Shown: piece after piece, positions 1 to 7,576 of the stretch | Numbering within the stretch: the stretch's first letter is position 1 | Layout: the number at the start of each line of letters is the position of its first letter | Origin: Haloarcula amylolytica JCM 13557 | Lineage (GTDB): Archaea; Halobacteriota; Halobacteria; Halobacteriales; Haloarculaceae | DNA: 49,607 nt | Direction: 5' to 3' | NCBI RefSeq assembly: GCF_000336615.1 | Contig: NZ_AOLW01000024.1 | Coordinates: 22,836 to 72,442, forward strand | Notes under the pieces: generated by a model | Seen by the model: the letters and a program-made list of their open reading frames with translations, nothing else | What the model was told of the DNA's origin: nothing | Database searches by the model: none | Translations under genes and position numbers: made by a program

Positions 1-187
1 CGCGTACACGAAAGGAAGTCCGTGATCGGCATCATCCTTCTTTGTCAACGCCTACGTCACGCTACCACTTCAACGTGCAAAGCTGAGTTTAGTAATTACC
101 TTAGGCCCAAGCAGAGGGAGAACTCACGCGGGCATCTCGCAAAGGGGTCTAACTGTCATGGGCCGTCGAAAAGGCGGCATACCTGGT
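1..187. other. Stretch without a recognisable gene
   Basis: Several short frames are open here on both strands, but none gives a protein with a recognisable motif, a haloarchaeal acidic composition or a convincing promoter. The stretch lies on the 3' side of the tRNA-Pro gene, next to a partial copy of that tRNA. It may be leftover DNA from an integrated element continuing beyond the window. I see nothing more definite. Confidence 0.4.
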
Positions 188-208
188 GGGTCGGCGCAAA
201 TTCGAATC
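188..208 (-). repeat. Partial copy of the tRNA-Pro 3' end (att-like)
   Basis: These 21 bases match positions 311-331, the acceptor 3' strand and T-arm of tRNA-Pro(CGG), at 19 of 21 positions and in the same orientation, 123 bp away. No 5' half of a tRNA accompanies it, so it is not a second tRNA gene. Tyrosine integrases of archaeal plasmids and proviruses often recombine in tRNA 3' halves and leave such duplications. The two mismatches suggest an old scar. Only about 100 bp lie between the copies, so no element remains between them. Confidence 0.55.
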
Positions 209-309
209 AGGCCCAGACGTGCTCGCTCCGCTGCGGGCGTCTTGTCTACATTGAATTCTCACGGCGGCAGACGACACGCGGCGTTCGTGAGTGAGCGCCA
301 CAAGAAGTA

Positions 310-382
310 TGGGCCGGCGCGAATTCGAATCGCGGTTACGGCCACCCGAAGGCCGAAGGATACCAGGCTACCCCACCGGCCC
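310..382 (-). tRNA. tRNA-Pro (anticodon CGG)
   Basis: On the minus strand the 73-nt sequence folds as a tRNA. The acceptor arms GGGCCGG and CCGGCCC pair perfectly and are followed by discriminator A. The anticodon stem CGGCC/GGCCG encloses the loop TTCGGGT, giving anticodon CGG for proline codon CCG. The T-stem CGCGA/TCGCG encloses TTCGAAT. The D-arm keeps AGCCTGGTA. CCA is not encoded at the 3' end, as is common in archaea. No intron is visible. The gene is transcribed away from the Nudix gene, and its 3' half is duplicated at 188-208. Confidence 0.93.
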
Positions 383-478
383 GTGCGATAGCAATCGGAT
401 AGAAGACAGGGTCAGTTTTAACGGTTGCGAAACGGCGGGAAGCGGAGCGGTTTCACCGGCGGCCCGCAAGCGGGAGGT

Positions 479-940
479 ATGGACCGCCACGACGAACGCA
501 TTCCGACGGAGACGTTCGCGACCTGTCTCGACAATATGCCCCAGCCCTGTGTCGACCTCGTCGTCGAGTACGAGGGTGGTATCTTGCTGACACGGCGGCA
601 GAACGAGCCAGCCAAAGGCGAGTGGTTCTGGCCGGGGAGTCGCCTCTACAAGGGCGAGCGGCTGGACGACGCGGCAGAACGCATCGCCCGGGAGGAACTC
701 GGCCTCACATCGGTTGCGACGGAACGGCTTGGCGTCAGCGAACACTTCTGGGACACGTCGTCAGTCGACGGTGTCGACTCCAGACACACGATACCGATTG
801 TCTACCGAGTCGTGCCCGACGGCGGAGCGGAGATTACACTCGACGACCAGCACGACTCGTATCGCACCGTCACGGAGCCACCGGCAGATGCAAACCAGTA
901 CGTCACGGAATACTTCGAGCGATTCGATATCGGCCAGTAG
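479..940 (+). CDS. Nudix hydrolase, GDP-mannose mannosyl hydrolase-like
   Basis: A 153-residue Nudix protein that probably hydrolyses a sugar nucleotide or related diphosphate in the cytoplasm. The Nudix helix lies at about residues 54-76 and keeps R-x3-EE followed by LGL. The leading glycine is serine (PGSRLYKGE) and the canonical REU starts R-I. Degenerate boxes of this kind occur in the GDP-mannose mannosyl hydrolase branch, and QPCVDLVVEYEGGILLTRR is typical of that branch. I chose the ATG at 479 because GGGAGGT lies just before it; an in-frame start 54 nt upstream would add residues of non-haloarchaeal character. The gene stands alone ahead of the sugar-nucleotide epimerase operon, which supports a role in sugar-nucleotide turnover. 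The substrate is inferred; it could be another NDP-sugar. Confidence 0.85.
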   Translation: MDRHDERIPTETFATCLDNMPQPCVDLVVEYEGGILLTRRQNEPAKGEWFWPGSRLYKGERLDDAAERIAREELGLTSVATERLGVSEHFWDTSSVDGVDSRHTIPIVYRVVPDGGAEITLDDQHDSYRTVTEPPADANQYVTEYFERFDIGQ

Positions 941-1040
941 CGGGTGAACAGTGCTGTTTTGCGGACGAATACGTGTCTCATGAGCAGTCAGGCTGGACGA
1001 GACTAGCAGGCAACTGAACAGAAGATTGATTACGCATCGC

Positions 1041-1063
1041 AGTTACTCACTAACTGAGTAACT
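1041..1063. promoter_or_regulatory. Inverted repeat abutting an epimerase start codon
   Basis: Two perfect 9-bp arms, AGTTACTCA and TGAGTAACT, are separated by 5 bp and end exactly at the base before the ATG at 1064. The site would overlap the transcription start or very short leader of the sulfoquinovose-synthase-like gene. This is where a dimeric repressor could block initiation, or where a leader hairpin could mask the start codon. Which of these applies is inference. Confidence 0.5.
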
Positions 1064-2236
1064 ATGACCATCCTCATCACTGGCGGCGACGGCTACGTCG
1101 GGTGGCCGGCCGCACTGCGAATCGCGGACCGAACGGACGACCGAGTGCTGCTCGTAGACAACTTCGCCCGACGGGAGTGGGTCGAGGACGTCGGCGCGAC
1201 GAGCGCGACACCGGTTGCCAGCATCGACGAGCGCCTCGATGCGGCTCGCGAGGTCCACGGCCTGACGAACCTCTCCTTCGTCGAGGGCGACCTCGCCGAG
1301 AAGGCCTTCGTCGACGAACTGCTGACGGTCCACGAGCCGGAGGTCGTCGTCCACACCGCCGCCCAGCCCTCCGCGCCGTACTCCCAGATCAACGGCGAGC
1401 GAGCGAACTACACTCAGCACAACAACCTACAGGCGACGCGGAACCTCCTGTGGGGCCTCGAAGAACACGACCTCACGGACACCCATTTCGTCGAGACGAC
1501 GACGACGGGCGTCTACGGCGCGCCGGAGTTCCCGATTCCGGAAGGCGGCGCGGCGATGGAGAACCAGGGCGAGCGCGACGACGTGCCGTTCCCCAACATG
1601 GGCGGGAGCTGGTACCACGCGACCAAGGGCTTCGACGCACAGAACATGCGCCTGGCCCACACGCAGTTCGACATCCCGATTTCGGACGTGCGAACGGCCA
1701 TTGTCTACGGTACCGAGACCGAGGAGACCCGCGAGGACGACCGGCTGAAGACCCGCTTCGACTTCGACTACTACTTCGGGACGGTCACGCACCGCTTCTG
1801 TGCGCAGGCCGTCGCGGGCTACCCCGTCACCGTCTACGGCAAGGGCGAACAGCGCAAGCCGTTCATTTCGCTGGAGGACGCCGTCGAAGGGCTGGCCGAA
1901 GTGGCCCTGACTGATCCCGACGAGCGCCCCGAGGGTCTGACGGTGTACAACCAGGTCACGCGCGCCATCAGCATCGTCGAAATCGCCGAGACCATCGCCG
2001 ACGTGGGTAGCGAGTACGACCTCGATGTGGACGTCGAGCACTTCGAGAACCCCCGCGACGAGGACGAGACGCACAAGATGGAGATCGAAAACGACCGCTA
2101 CGCCGACCTCATCGGCGGCCAGTCCCAGTCCTTCGAGGACGGCGTCGGCGACATCTTCGGGACGCTGACGCGGTACGCCGACACCATCGAAGCCCACGAG
2201 GACCGGTTCCTGCCGGGCGTCCTGAGCGAGGACTGA
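1064..2236 (+). CDS. UDP-sulfoquinovose synthase-like (SQD1/Agl3 family)
   Basis: A 390-residue extended short-chain dehydrogenase that matches the SQD1 branch, which makes UDP-sulfoquinovose from UDP-glucose, sulfite and bound NAD+. The N-terminal motif GGDGYVGW (residues 7-14) is nearly the GGDGYCGW of SQD1. VDNFARREW follows, where SQD1 has the DNLxRR stretch. A threonine run near residue 145 and Y184-x3-K188 (YHATK) give the catalytic Thr/Tyr/Lys set. Length is close to plant and Sulfolobus members. It heads a tight operon: the next epimerase starts 2 bp after its stop. An inverted repeat at 1041-1063 touches its start codon. From memory, sulfoquinovose-type sugars occur in N-glycans of Sulfolobus and Haloarcula, so a role in the S-layer glycan rather than sulfolipid is likely but inferred. 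A different epimerase reaction is possible. Confidence 0.85.
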   Translation: MTILITGGDGYVGWPAALRIADRTDDRVLLVDNFARREWVEDVGATSATPVASIDERLDAAREVHGLTNLSFVEGDLAEKAFVDELLTVHEPEVVVHTAAQPSAPYSQINGERANYTQHNNLQATRNLLWGLEEHDLTDTHFVETTTTGVYGAPEFPIPEGGAAMENQGERDDVPFPNMGGSWYHATKGFDAQNMRLAHTQFDIPISDVRTAIVYGTETEETREDDRLKTRFDFDYYFGTVTHRFCAQAVAGYPVTVYGKGEQRKPFISLEDAVEGLAEVALTDPDERPEGLTVYNQVTRAISIVEIAETIADVGSEYDLDVDVEHFENPRDEDETHKMEIENDRYADLIGGQSQSFEDGVGDIFGTLTRYADTIEAHEDRFLPGVLSED

Positions 2237-2238
2237 CG

Positions 2239-3171
2239 ATGGACGTGCTGGTCACCGGAGCCTGTGGCTACATCGGCAGCGCGCTGGTCCCGCTGCTGCG
2301 CGCGGACGACCGGGTGGATAGCGTCGTCGTCTTCGACGACCTCTCCTCGGGATCGCCGCGTGCGCTGCTCGGGACGCTCGGGGACGGCCTCGAATTCCGC
2401 CGCGGCGACGTCCGCGAGTACGGCGACGTGGAGAGCGCTATGCGCGGCGTCGACCGCGTCATCCACCTCGCGGCTATCACTGGCGCGTCGAGCACCCACG
2501 AGCGCCGCGAAGAGACGTTCGCCATCAACTACGACGGCACCGAGAACGTCCTGACCGCGGCCGGCAAACTCGGCGTCGACCACGTCGTCTTCGCCTCCTC
2601 GTGTAACGTCTACGGCCGCGCGACCAGCACCGACATCGACGAGACAATCGATCCGGACCCGATAAACCCCTACGCGGAGACGAAACTCCAGTCCGAGACG
2701 CTGCTACGGGAGTACTGCGAGGAGTTCGACATGACCGGCACCGCCTTGCGGATGGCCACCAACTTCGGCCACTCGCCGGGCATCCGGTTCAACCTCGTCG
2801 TGAACTACTTCGTGTTCCGCGCGCTCACCGACCGCCCGCTCACCGTCTACGGCGACGGGTCGAACTGGCGGCCGTTCATCCACGTTCAGGACGCTGCCCG
2901 CGCCTACGCGGAGGCGGCGTGCGATCCCGAGTCCTGGGACGAGTTCGTCTATAACGTCGGGTCGATGGAATCGAACTACCAGATCTCGGAAATCGCCGAT
3001 ATCGTCGCCGACGAGGTCGCCCCGGTCGACGTGACCTATCTCGAAGACGAGCATCCCGGCCCGTCGTATCACGTCAACTTCGACCGACTGAGTCAGACCG
3101 GCTTCGAACCATCGTGGACGCTCCGTGAGGGCGTCCGCGACCTCGCAGAGAAATTTACCACCAATGCCTGA
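2239..3171 (+). CDS. NAD-dependent sugar-nucleotide epimerase/dehydratase
   Basis: A 310-residue extended short-chain dehydrogenase of the UDP-glucose 4-epimerase type. The Rossmann motif GACGYIGS is at residues 7-14. DDLSSG follows strand 2 and HLAAITG is the usual cofactor-contacting segment. The catalytic serine lies in FASSCNVYG near residue 119 and Y-x3-K is YAETK. RPFIHVQDAARAY near the C-terminus is typical of epimerases acting on UDP-glucose, UDP-N-acetylglucosamine or UDP-glucuronate. It is the second gene of the operon, 2 bp after the SQD1-like gene, and overlaps the next epimerase by 8 bp, so translation is probably coupled. The exact sugar is not readable from sequence. Confidence 0.85.
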   Translation: MDVLVTGACGYIGSALVPLLRADDRVDSVVVFDDLSSGSPRALLGTLGDGLEFRRGDVREYGDVESAMRGVDRVIHLAAITGASSTHERREETFAINYDGTENVLTAAGKLGVDHVVFASSCNVYGRATSTDIDETIDPDPINPYAETKLQSETLLREYCEEFDMTGTALRMATNFGHSPGIRFNLVVNYFVFRALTDRPLTVYGDGSNWRPFIHVQDAARAYAEAACDPESWDEFVYNVGSMESNYQISEIADIVADEVAPVDVTYLEDEHPGPSYHVNFDRLSQTGFEPSWTLREGVRDLAEKFTTNA

Positions 3172-4159
3172 GACAGAACCCACAGACAACACGCCCCACA
3201 TCGCCGTCACCGGCGGTGCGGGCTACATCGGCAGTCGCGTCATCTACGAGCTACAGCAGGCCCACCCCGACTGGGAGATCACCGCCATCGACAACTTCTA
3301 TCTCGGCACCGTGCGGTCCGTCGGCGATGTCGACATCGAACACGTCGATATCCGGAACCGGGACCGACTGGAAGCGGTGCTAGACGGGGCCGACGTCGTG
3401 ATGCACCTCGCCGCGGTTTCCGGCGTCGACGACTGCGAAGAGAAGCAGGACTTGGCCTACGAGGTCAACGTTCAGGGGACCGACAACGTCGCCTGGTTCT
3501 GCCGCAAGACCGGCGCGGCGCTGATCTTCCCGTTCTCGATGGCCGTTATCGGCGACCCACAGGAGTTCCCCATTACGGTCGACCACCCCCGAGACCCGCT
3601 GAACTGGTACGGGCGGACGAAACTGCTCAACGAGCGCGACATCGAGACGTACGCCGAGGGCGCGTTCCCCGCCCACCAGTTCATGATCTCGAACCTCTAC
3701 GGTAGTCACGAGATAGACGGTCAAACCGTCTCAAAGGGGACTGTCATCAACTTCTTCGTGAACCGCGCGCTCGCCGGCGAGACGCTGACCGTCTACGAGC
3801 CCGGGACGCAGTCCCGGAACTTCATCCACGTCAAGGACGTGGCCCGGGCGTACGTCGACAGTTGCGAACGGCTGTTGGAGCAACTGGACCGCGGCGAGAC
3901 CGGCGTCGAGAAGTACGAAATCGCCAGCGACGAAGACCCGGGTGTTCACACCGTCGCCAAACTCGTCAAGGATATCGCCGCCTCGGCCGCCGACATCGAT
4001 GCCGACGTGGAACTGGTCGAGAACCCGCGGGGCGACGACGAGACGCTCGTCGATTCGTTCCCGGTCGACACCGGCCGAACGACCGACGTACTGGGCTGGA
4101 CGCCGAAACACGACGTGGAATCGGCGGTTCGAGCGGCGCTAGAGTCGGCAAACACGTAG
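3164..4159 (+). CDS. NAD-dependent sugar-nucleotide epimerase
   Basis: A 331-residue extended short-chain dehydrogenase and third epimerase of the operon. GGAGYIGS forms the Rossmann turn near residues 17-24. HLAAVSGVDDC, PFSMAVIG with the catalytic serine, and YGRTK with the catalytic Tyr/Lys follow in the usual order. SRNFIHVKDVARAYV matches the C-terminal substrate domain. I chose the ATG at 3164, which overlaps the previous stop in ATGCCTGA; the longer frame back to 3125 only reads the upstream gene out of frame. It acts on an NDP-sugar in the cytoplasm. Three related but non-identical epimerases in a row suggest successive or parallel activated-sugar products for one glycan. The substrate is unknown. 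Confidence 0.85.
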   Translation: MPETEPTDNTPHIAVTGGAGYIGSRVIYELQQAHPDWEITAIDNFYLGTVRSVGDVDIEHVDIRNRDRLEAVLDGADVVMHLAAVSGVDDCEEKQDLAYEVNVQGTDNVAWFCRKTGAALIFPFSMAVIGDPQEFPITVDHPRDPLNWYGRTKLLNERDIETYAEGAFPAHQFMISNLYGSHEIDGQTVSKGTVINFFVNRALAGETLTVYEPGTQSRNFIHVKDVARAYVDSCERLLEQLDRGETGVEKYEIASDEDPGVHTVAKLVKDIAASAADIDADVELVENPRGDDETLVDSFPVDTGRTTDVLGWTPKHDVESAVRAALESANT

Positions 4160-4177
4160 ACGGCGAGTCCCGATGGA

Positions 4178-4184
4178 TTTATTC
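4178..4184 (+). promoter_or_regulatory. TATA-like box for the STT3-like gene
   Basis: TTTATTC lies about 27 bp before the ATG at 4208, the usual archaeal TATA spacing for a leaderless transcript. It shows that the oligosaccharyltransferase-like gene can be transcribed independently of the epimerase operon 48 bp upstream. A GAGAGG stretch at 4198-4203 could serve as a ribosome site on longer transcripts. Confidence 0.5.
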
Positions 4185-4207
4185 GCCAGACCGGAAAGAG
4201 AGGATAC

Positions 4208-6541
4208 ATGAGCGATACGCCCGGGGCGGGAGCGGTACTCGATGACCGACCCGAGCTACGAGACGCGACAGCGGCGGTTCTGGCCGTCGACGACGAACAG
4301 GACGGCTGGACGTTCGACGACATTCCCATCGATTCGGGCCAGTTCGGTGAACTCGTCTCAGCGGGCATCGTCGAGAAAGACGGTGACGAGTACCGCGTCG
4401 CTGATCCCGACACTGTGCGGGCCGCGCTCAACGATGACTCCGCGGTTGGTAGCGACAGCGAGAGCGGGACGGCTCTCGGTGACGCGCTACGGTTCGATTT
4501 CGACGCGCGAGCAACTGGCCTGCTCGTCGCCGCTCTAGCGGTCGTGTTCGTTGCCCGAACGTACGTCATCGGGTCGATCTACCGCGGCGACGACATCGTC
4601 CTGTCGAGTAACGATCCGTATTACTACAGATATCACGTCGAGCAGGTCGCGGCAAGCGCTGGCGGCCCGGCCGATTTCGGAGCGCTCTCCGTGATTCCGG
4701 ATGTAGTAACTAACGGGGAGCCACTCACGGTCGCGACGCTCTGGTGGGTCGCCAGCCTCTTCGGCGGGAGCAAAGCAGTTATTGGCCACGTTCTCGCTTG
4801 GTATCCGGTCGTGTCGGCACTCGTCACGGGCGTCCTGCTCTATCTACTCGCGGTTCGGGTGTCCGGCGATCGGCGTGTCGGTCTCGCATCGGTCCTCTTC
4901 CTGGCGTTCATTCCCGGCCACGCCTTTCGGACGAGCCTGGGTTTCGCAGATCACCACGCCTTCGACTATCCCTGGCTGGGACTCACCGCGCTTGCACTCG
5001 TGGTCGCACTAACGACGGCCACGAACCGAACGTCGCTTCGGCGACCCCAGCCGTGGATCGCCGCGGTCGGTATCGGTGTCGGGATTGCCGGACAGGTACT
5101 TGCGTGGGAAGCCGGGCCATTGCTTGTCCTGCCGGTCTGTCTGGTGGTGCTGGGACAGACACTGCTGGATGGCTCAAACGACCGGTCGGCACTGGTCAGG
5201 AACGCGCCGGTCCTTGCCGGCGTTAGCCTCGGCGCGATACTCGCCTGGAGTGTTCATACTGTCACCGGCTGGCAGACTGCGCTCGTCGCTAGCACGCCAG
5301 CACTGCTGACGCTGGGCACTGTCGTCGTCATCGCGACAGCAGAAGCGGCCAGACGATTCGGTGGCACTGCCAGACAACTGGCTGTGGTCGATGTCGGACT
5401 TGGCGTCGTCAGCCTCCTCGTCTTTCGTTTCGGCTTCACAGAACAGTGGGGCACGTTCGACAGGCGGCTCGATACGCTGTTTCGGTCCGACGCGATCGCC
5501 GAGACGTACGGACTGTTCAGCGCAGACGCCTTCGGCTTCCTGTTCCTGCTCGGCCTGACGCTGTTCCTGGCGCTTCCAGCAATGGCGTGGGGAATCGACC
5601 TCGCTCGGAACGACCGAAGCGGCTGGCTCGTCGCCAGTAGCTACGCCTGGGTGCTGTTCGCTCTCGCCGTGATTCAGGTCCGTTTCGTCGGCGAACTGGC
5701 CCCGTTTCTCGCACTGTTCGCCGGCCTCGCGTTCGTCTGGGCCGCCTCGTGGGTCGATCTCGCCCGACCGGTGCTGACGACTGGCGACAGCGACCTTCGA
5801 GACGTACTCGTTCCCGACAGCCGGGCAGTTGCATCGCTGGTCGTGTTGTTTCTGTTGTTCGGGGCCCTCGGAATGGTGCAGGTTCCAGTCAAAACGAGCC
5901 AGGTGCTCGTCGAGGACGGGACCTACAGTGCAGCGACTGCAATCGAGGCAGACGCCGCCGATCGCGGGCTCGATTACCCCGAAAACTACGTCCTCAGCCG
6001 CTGGGGACAGAACCGCGTGTACAACTACTTCGTCAACGGTGAGTCACGGAGCTACAGCTACGCCCGCCAGACGTACGGGCCGTTTGTCGCAGCAACGGAC
6101 CCTGATGAGGCCCACAATCGGATTTCCGGTCGAGTCGGATACGTCGTAACGACAGAGATGGAACTGGAGGAACCCAGCACGATGTACACTCGGTTACACC
6201 AGCACTTCGGAAGCCAGAACGGAGATGTGGACGGACTGGCCCGCTACCGGCCGCTCTTCACGAGCGAAGACGGGAGCCACAAGGCGTTCGCGGTCGTTCC
6301 CGGTGGAGAGATCCGGGGGACTGCAGCCCCGAATTCGACCGTCTCGGTCGCAACGACAGTCGCCGTCTCAGACAGGGAGGTCGACTACGAGCGCCAGACG
6401 ACAGCCGACCGGAACGGTGCGTTCACTGTTACCGTCGCAAACCCCGGGATATACACCGTGACGACCGATAGCGGAAGTGAAACGACCGTCGAAGTCACAG
6501 AACAGACAGTGTACGACGGCGGCAACGTCACTGTCGAGTGA
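4208..6541 (+). CDS. Divergent STT3/AglB-type oligosaccharyltransferase with N-terminal wHTH-like domain
   Basis: A 777-residue polytopic membrane protein of the STT3/AglB/PglB type, which transfers a lipid-linked glycan to protein on the outer face of the membrane. Residues about 15-75 form a compact soluble module (GWTFDDIPI...GELVSAGIVEKDGDEYRV) that looks like a winged helix. A membrane domain spans about 103-570. The first acidic catalytic motif is SNDPYYYR (D136) in the first external loop and the second is ADHHAFDYPW (248-250), both as in AglB. After the last helix a C-terminal exoplasmic domain carries a predicted carboxypeptidase-regulatory-like beta segment near its end. The hallmark WWDxG sequon-reading motif is not intact: the matching place reads SRWGQN (R598-W599-G600), lacking the first Trp and the Asp. 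It is also shorter than typical haloarchaeal AglB (about 1000 residues). Transfer chemistry is likely; acceptor specificity may differ. Confidence 0.82.
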   Translation: MSDTPGAGAVLDDRPELRDATAAVLAVDDEQDGWTFDDIPIDSGQFGELVSAGIVEKDGDEYRVADPDTVRAALNDDSAVGSDSESGTALGDALRFDFDARATGLLVAALAVVFVARTYVIGSIYRGDDIVLSSNDPYYYRYHVEQVAASAGGPADFGALSVIPDVVTNGEPLTVATLWWVASLFGGSKAVIGHVLAWYPVVSALVTGVLLYLLAVRVSGDRRVGLASVLFLAFIPGHAFRTSLGFADHHAFDYPWLGLTALALVVALTTATNRTSLRRPQPWIAAVGIGVGIAGQVLAWEAGPLLVLPVCLVVLGQTLLDGSNDRSALVRNAPVLAGVSLGAILAWSVHTVTGWQTALVASTPALLTLGTVVVIATAEAARRFGGTARQLAVVDVGLGVVSLLVFRFGFTEQWGTFDRRLDTLFRSDAIAETYGLFSADAFGFLFLLGLTLFLALPAMAWGIDLARNDRSGWLVASSYAWVLFALAVIQVRFVGELAPFLALFAGLAFVWAASWVDLARPVLTTGDSDLRDVLVPDSRAVASLVVLFLLFGALGMVQVPVKTSQVLVEDGTYSAATAIEADAADRGLDYPENYVLSRWGQNRVYNYFVNGESRSYSYARQTYGPFVAATDPDEAHNRISGRVGYVVTTEMELEEPSTMYTRLHQHFGSQNGDVDGLARYRPLFTSEDGSHKAFAVVPGGEIRGTAAPNSTVSVATTVAVSDREVDYERQTTADRNGAFTVTVANPGIYTVTTDSGSETTVEVTEQTVYDGGNVTVE

Positions 6542-6610
6542 TTTTCGGAGACAGACACGCTGTGGTTCTGAAGCGAAACGACCATTGTACCCACCGAAAG
6601 AACAGAGAGT

Positions 6611-7084
6611 GTGCGCGTCTGGGTTCGTGCCGTCATCGTACTTGTGCTGTGTCTGATACTCGGTGGACTGTTCGTCCACGCGGCAGTTACAGAAGAGCAG
6701 CGGTCCCCGTATCCAGATGCTGCGGACCTTTCGACCGGGTACGAGTCGTACGTCGGACAGCACCTCATGGTGTTTGGAACAGTGACGGAGACCGGCGATG
6801 GCGGAATGGCAATCAGGGTCGAAAGCGACGGGACGGCAATAACGCTCAGGGTCACTGGGACGGAAGCGGCCGTCGAACCCGGTGGCGTCGTTCAGGTGTA
6901 CGGAACGCTTGAGCCAGATCGGGCGATAGCGGCCGAGCGCGTCGAAGTCGTCAACAGCAGTCGGTGGGCGGAGTTCTACAAGTACGGTGCCTCGGCTGTC
7001 GGCGCGCTTGGATTCCTACTCCTGTTCTTCCGCTATTGGCGTGTCGACCGAGATACGTGGACACTGGAGGCCCGCGATGGCTGA
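6611..7084 (+). CDS. Membrane-anchored OB-fold-like protein
   Basis: A 157-residue protein with an N-terminal helix (about 6-26), an extracytoplasmic or soluble beta-rich domain (45-118) and a second helix (about 126-143) with a basic cytoplasmic end. The beta domain (GQHLMVFGTVTET...ITLRVTG...VVQVYGTLEPD) reads like an OB-fold of the tRNA-anticodon type seen in many haloarchaeal membrane proteins. The start is GTG at 6611; no ATG fits. It ends with an 8-bp overlap (ATGGCTGA) with the next gene, so the two are translationally coupled. It lies 69 bp after the oligosaccharyltransferase gene. The function is unknown; a role in envelope or glycan work is inferred only from neighbours. Confidence 0.75.
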   Translation: MRVWVRAVIVLVLCLILGGLFVHAAVTEEQRSPYPDAADLSTGYESYVGQHLMVFGTVTETGDGGMAIRVESDGTAITLRVTGTEAAVEPGGVVQVYGTLEPDRAIAAERVEVVNSSRWAEFYKYGASAVGALGFLLLFFRYWRVDRDTWTLEARDG

Positions 7085-7571
7085 CCTGCTGACTCACCTG
7101 CTCGTACCATACATCCTCCTCACGGTCGCGAGCTGGCGCGTCGACTGGCTCGATCAGCGCTGGGTCATCGTTGGGATGGGCGGTGCGGCGATTCCCGATC
7201 TGATAAAACTAGAAATCGTCCTTGAGGAGAAAACGGTCGAATCTATACTTGGACACCCGTTTTCGTACGATCCACTCTCCACACTCGGTGGAGTTCTGCT
7301 ACTGGCCGGTGTCATCACCGTCGCATTCGAGAGACGCCACTGGCGGCGCGTGTTCGGCCTCGTAACCTTCGGCGGCCTCACGTCGCTGCTGCTCGATGGG
7401 ATACGAGTGTACGCCGACGGGCGAGCGAGTGTCTGGCTGTATCCGTTCACGAACTGGCGGCCGCCGACGCCGAGCCTGTACGTGTCTTCGGACCCGACCG
7501 TGCTCGTTGTGGCGCTACTCGCTGCCGGCACGGTAGCCGTCGTCGACAGGCGAATACAGGCAAGTAACTGA
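7077..7571 (+). CDS. Membrane-bound metal-dependent hydrolase-like protein (DUF457/YdjM type)
   Basis: A 164-residue protein with about four hydrophobic segments (8-20, 29-42, 67-85, 139-155). DLLTHLLVPY near the start and GGAAIPDLIKLE with later GHPFSYDPLSTLGG follow the pattern of the LexA-binding, inner-membrane metal-dependent hydrolase family, in which conserved His and Asp residues sit at helix ends. I chose the ATG at 7077 inside the end of the previous gene, preceded by GGAGG; the track of the reading frame further upstream belongs to that gene. Its stop is 6 bp from the stop of the convergent UDP-glucose dehydrogenase gene. The substrate is not known; neighbours suggest an envelope role. 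Confidence 0.7.
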   Translation: MADLLTHLLVPYILLTVASWRVDWLDQRWVIVGMGGAAIPDLIKLEIVLEEKTVESILGHPFSYDPLSTLGGVLLLAGVITVAFERRHWRRVFGLVTFGGLTSLLLDGIRVYADGRASVWLYPFTNWRPPTPSLYVSSDPTVLVVALLAAGTVAVVDRRIQASN

Positions 7572-7576
7572 CCGCG

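Noticed and set aside
188-262. A second complete tRNA gene
   Set aside because: Only the T-arm and acceptor 3' strand are present. There is no anticodon stem or matching 5' acceptor strand.
22-391. Short overlapping plus-strand frames before the Nudix gene
   Set aside because: They cross the tRNA gene and its partial copy, lack a promoter and have a basic composition unlike haloarchaeal proteins.
3125-3163. Longer start for the third epimerase
   Set aside because: The region codes for the end of the previous gene. The 8-bp ATG/TGA overlap at 3164 is the usual coupled start.
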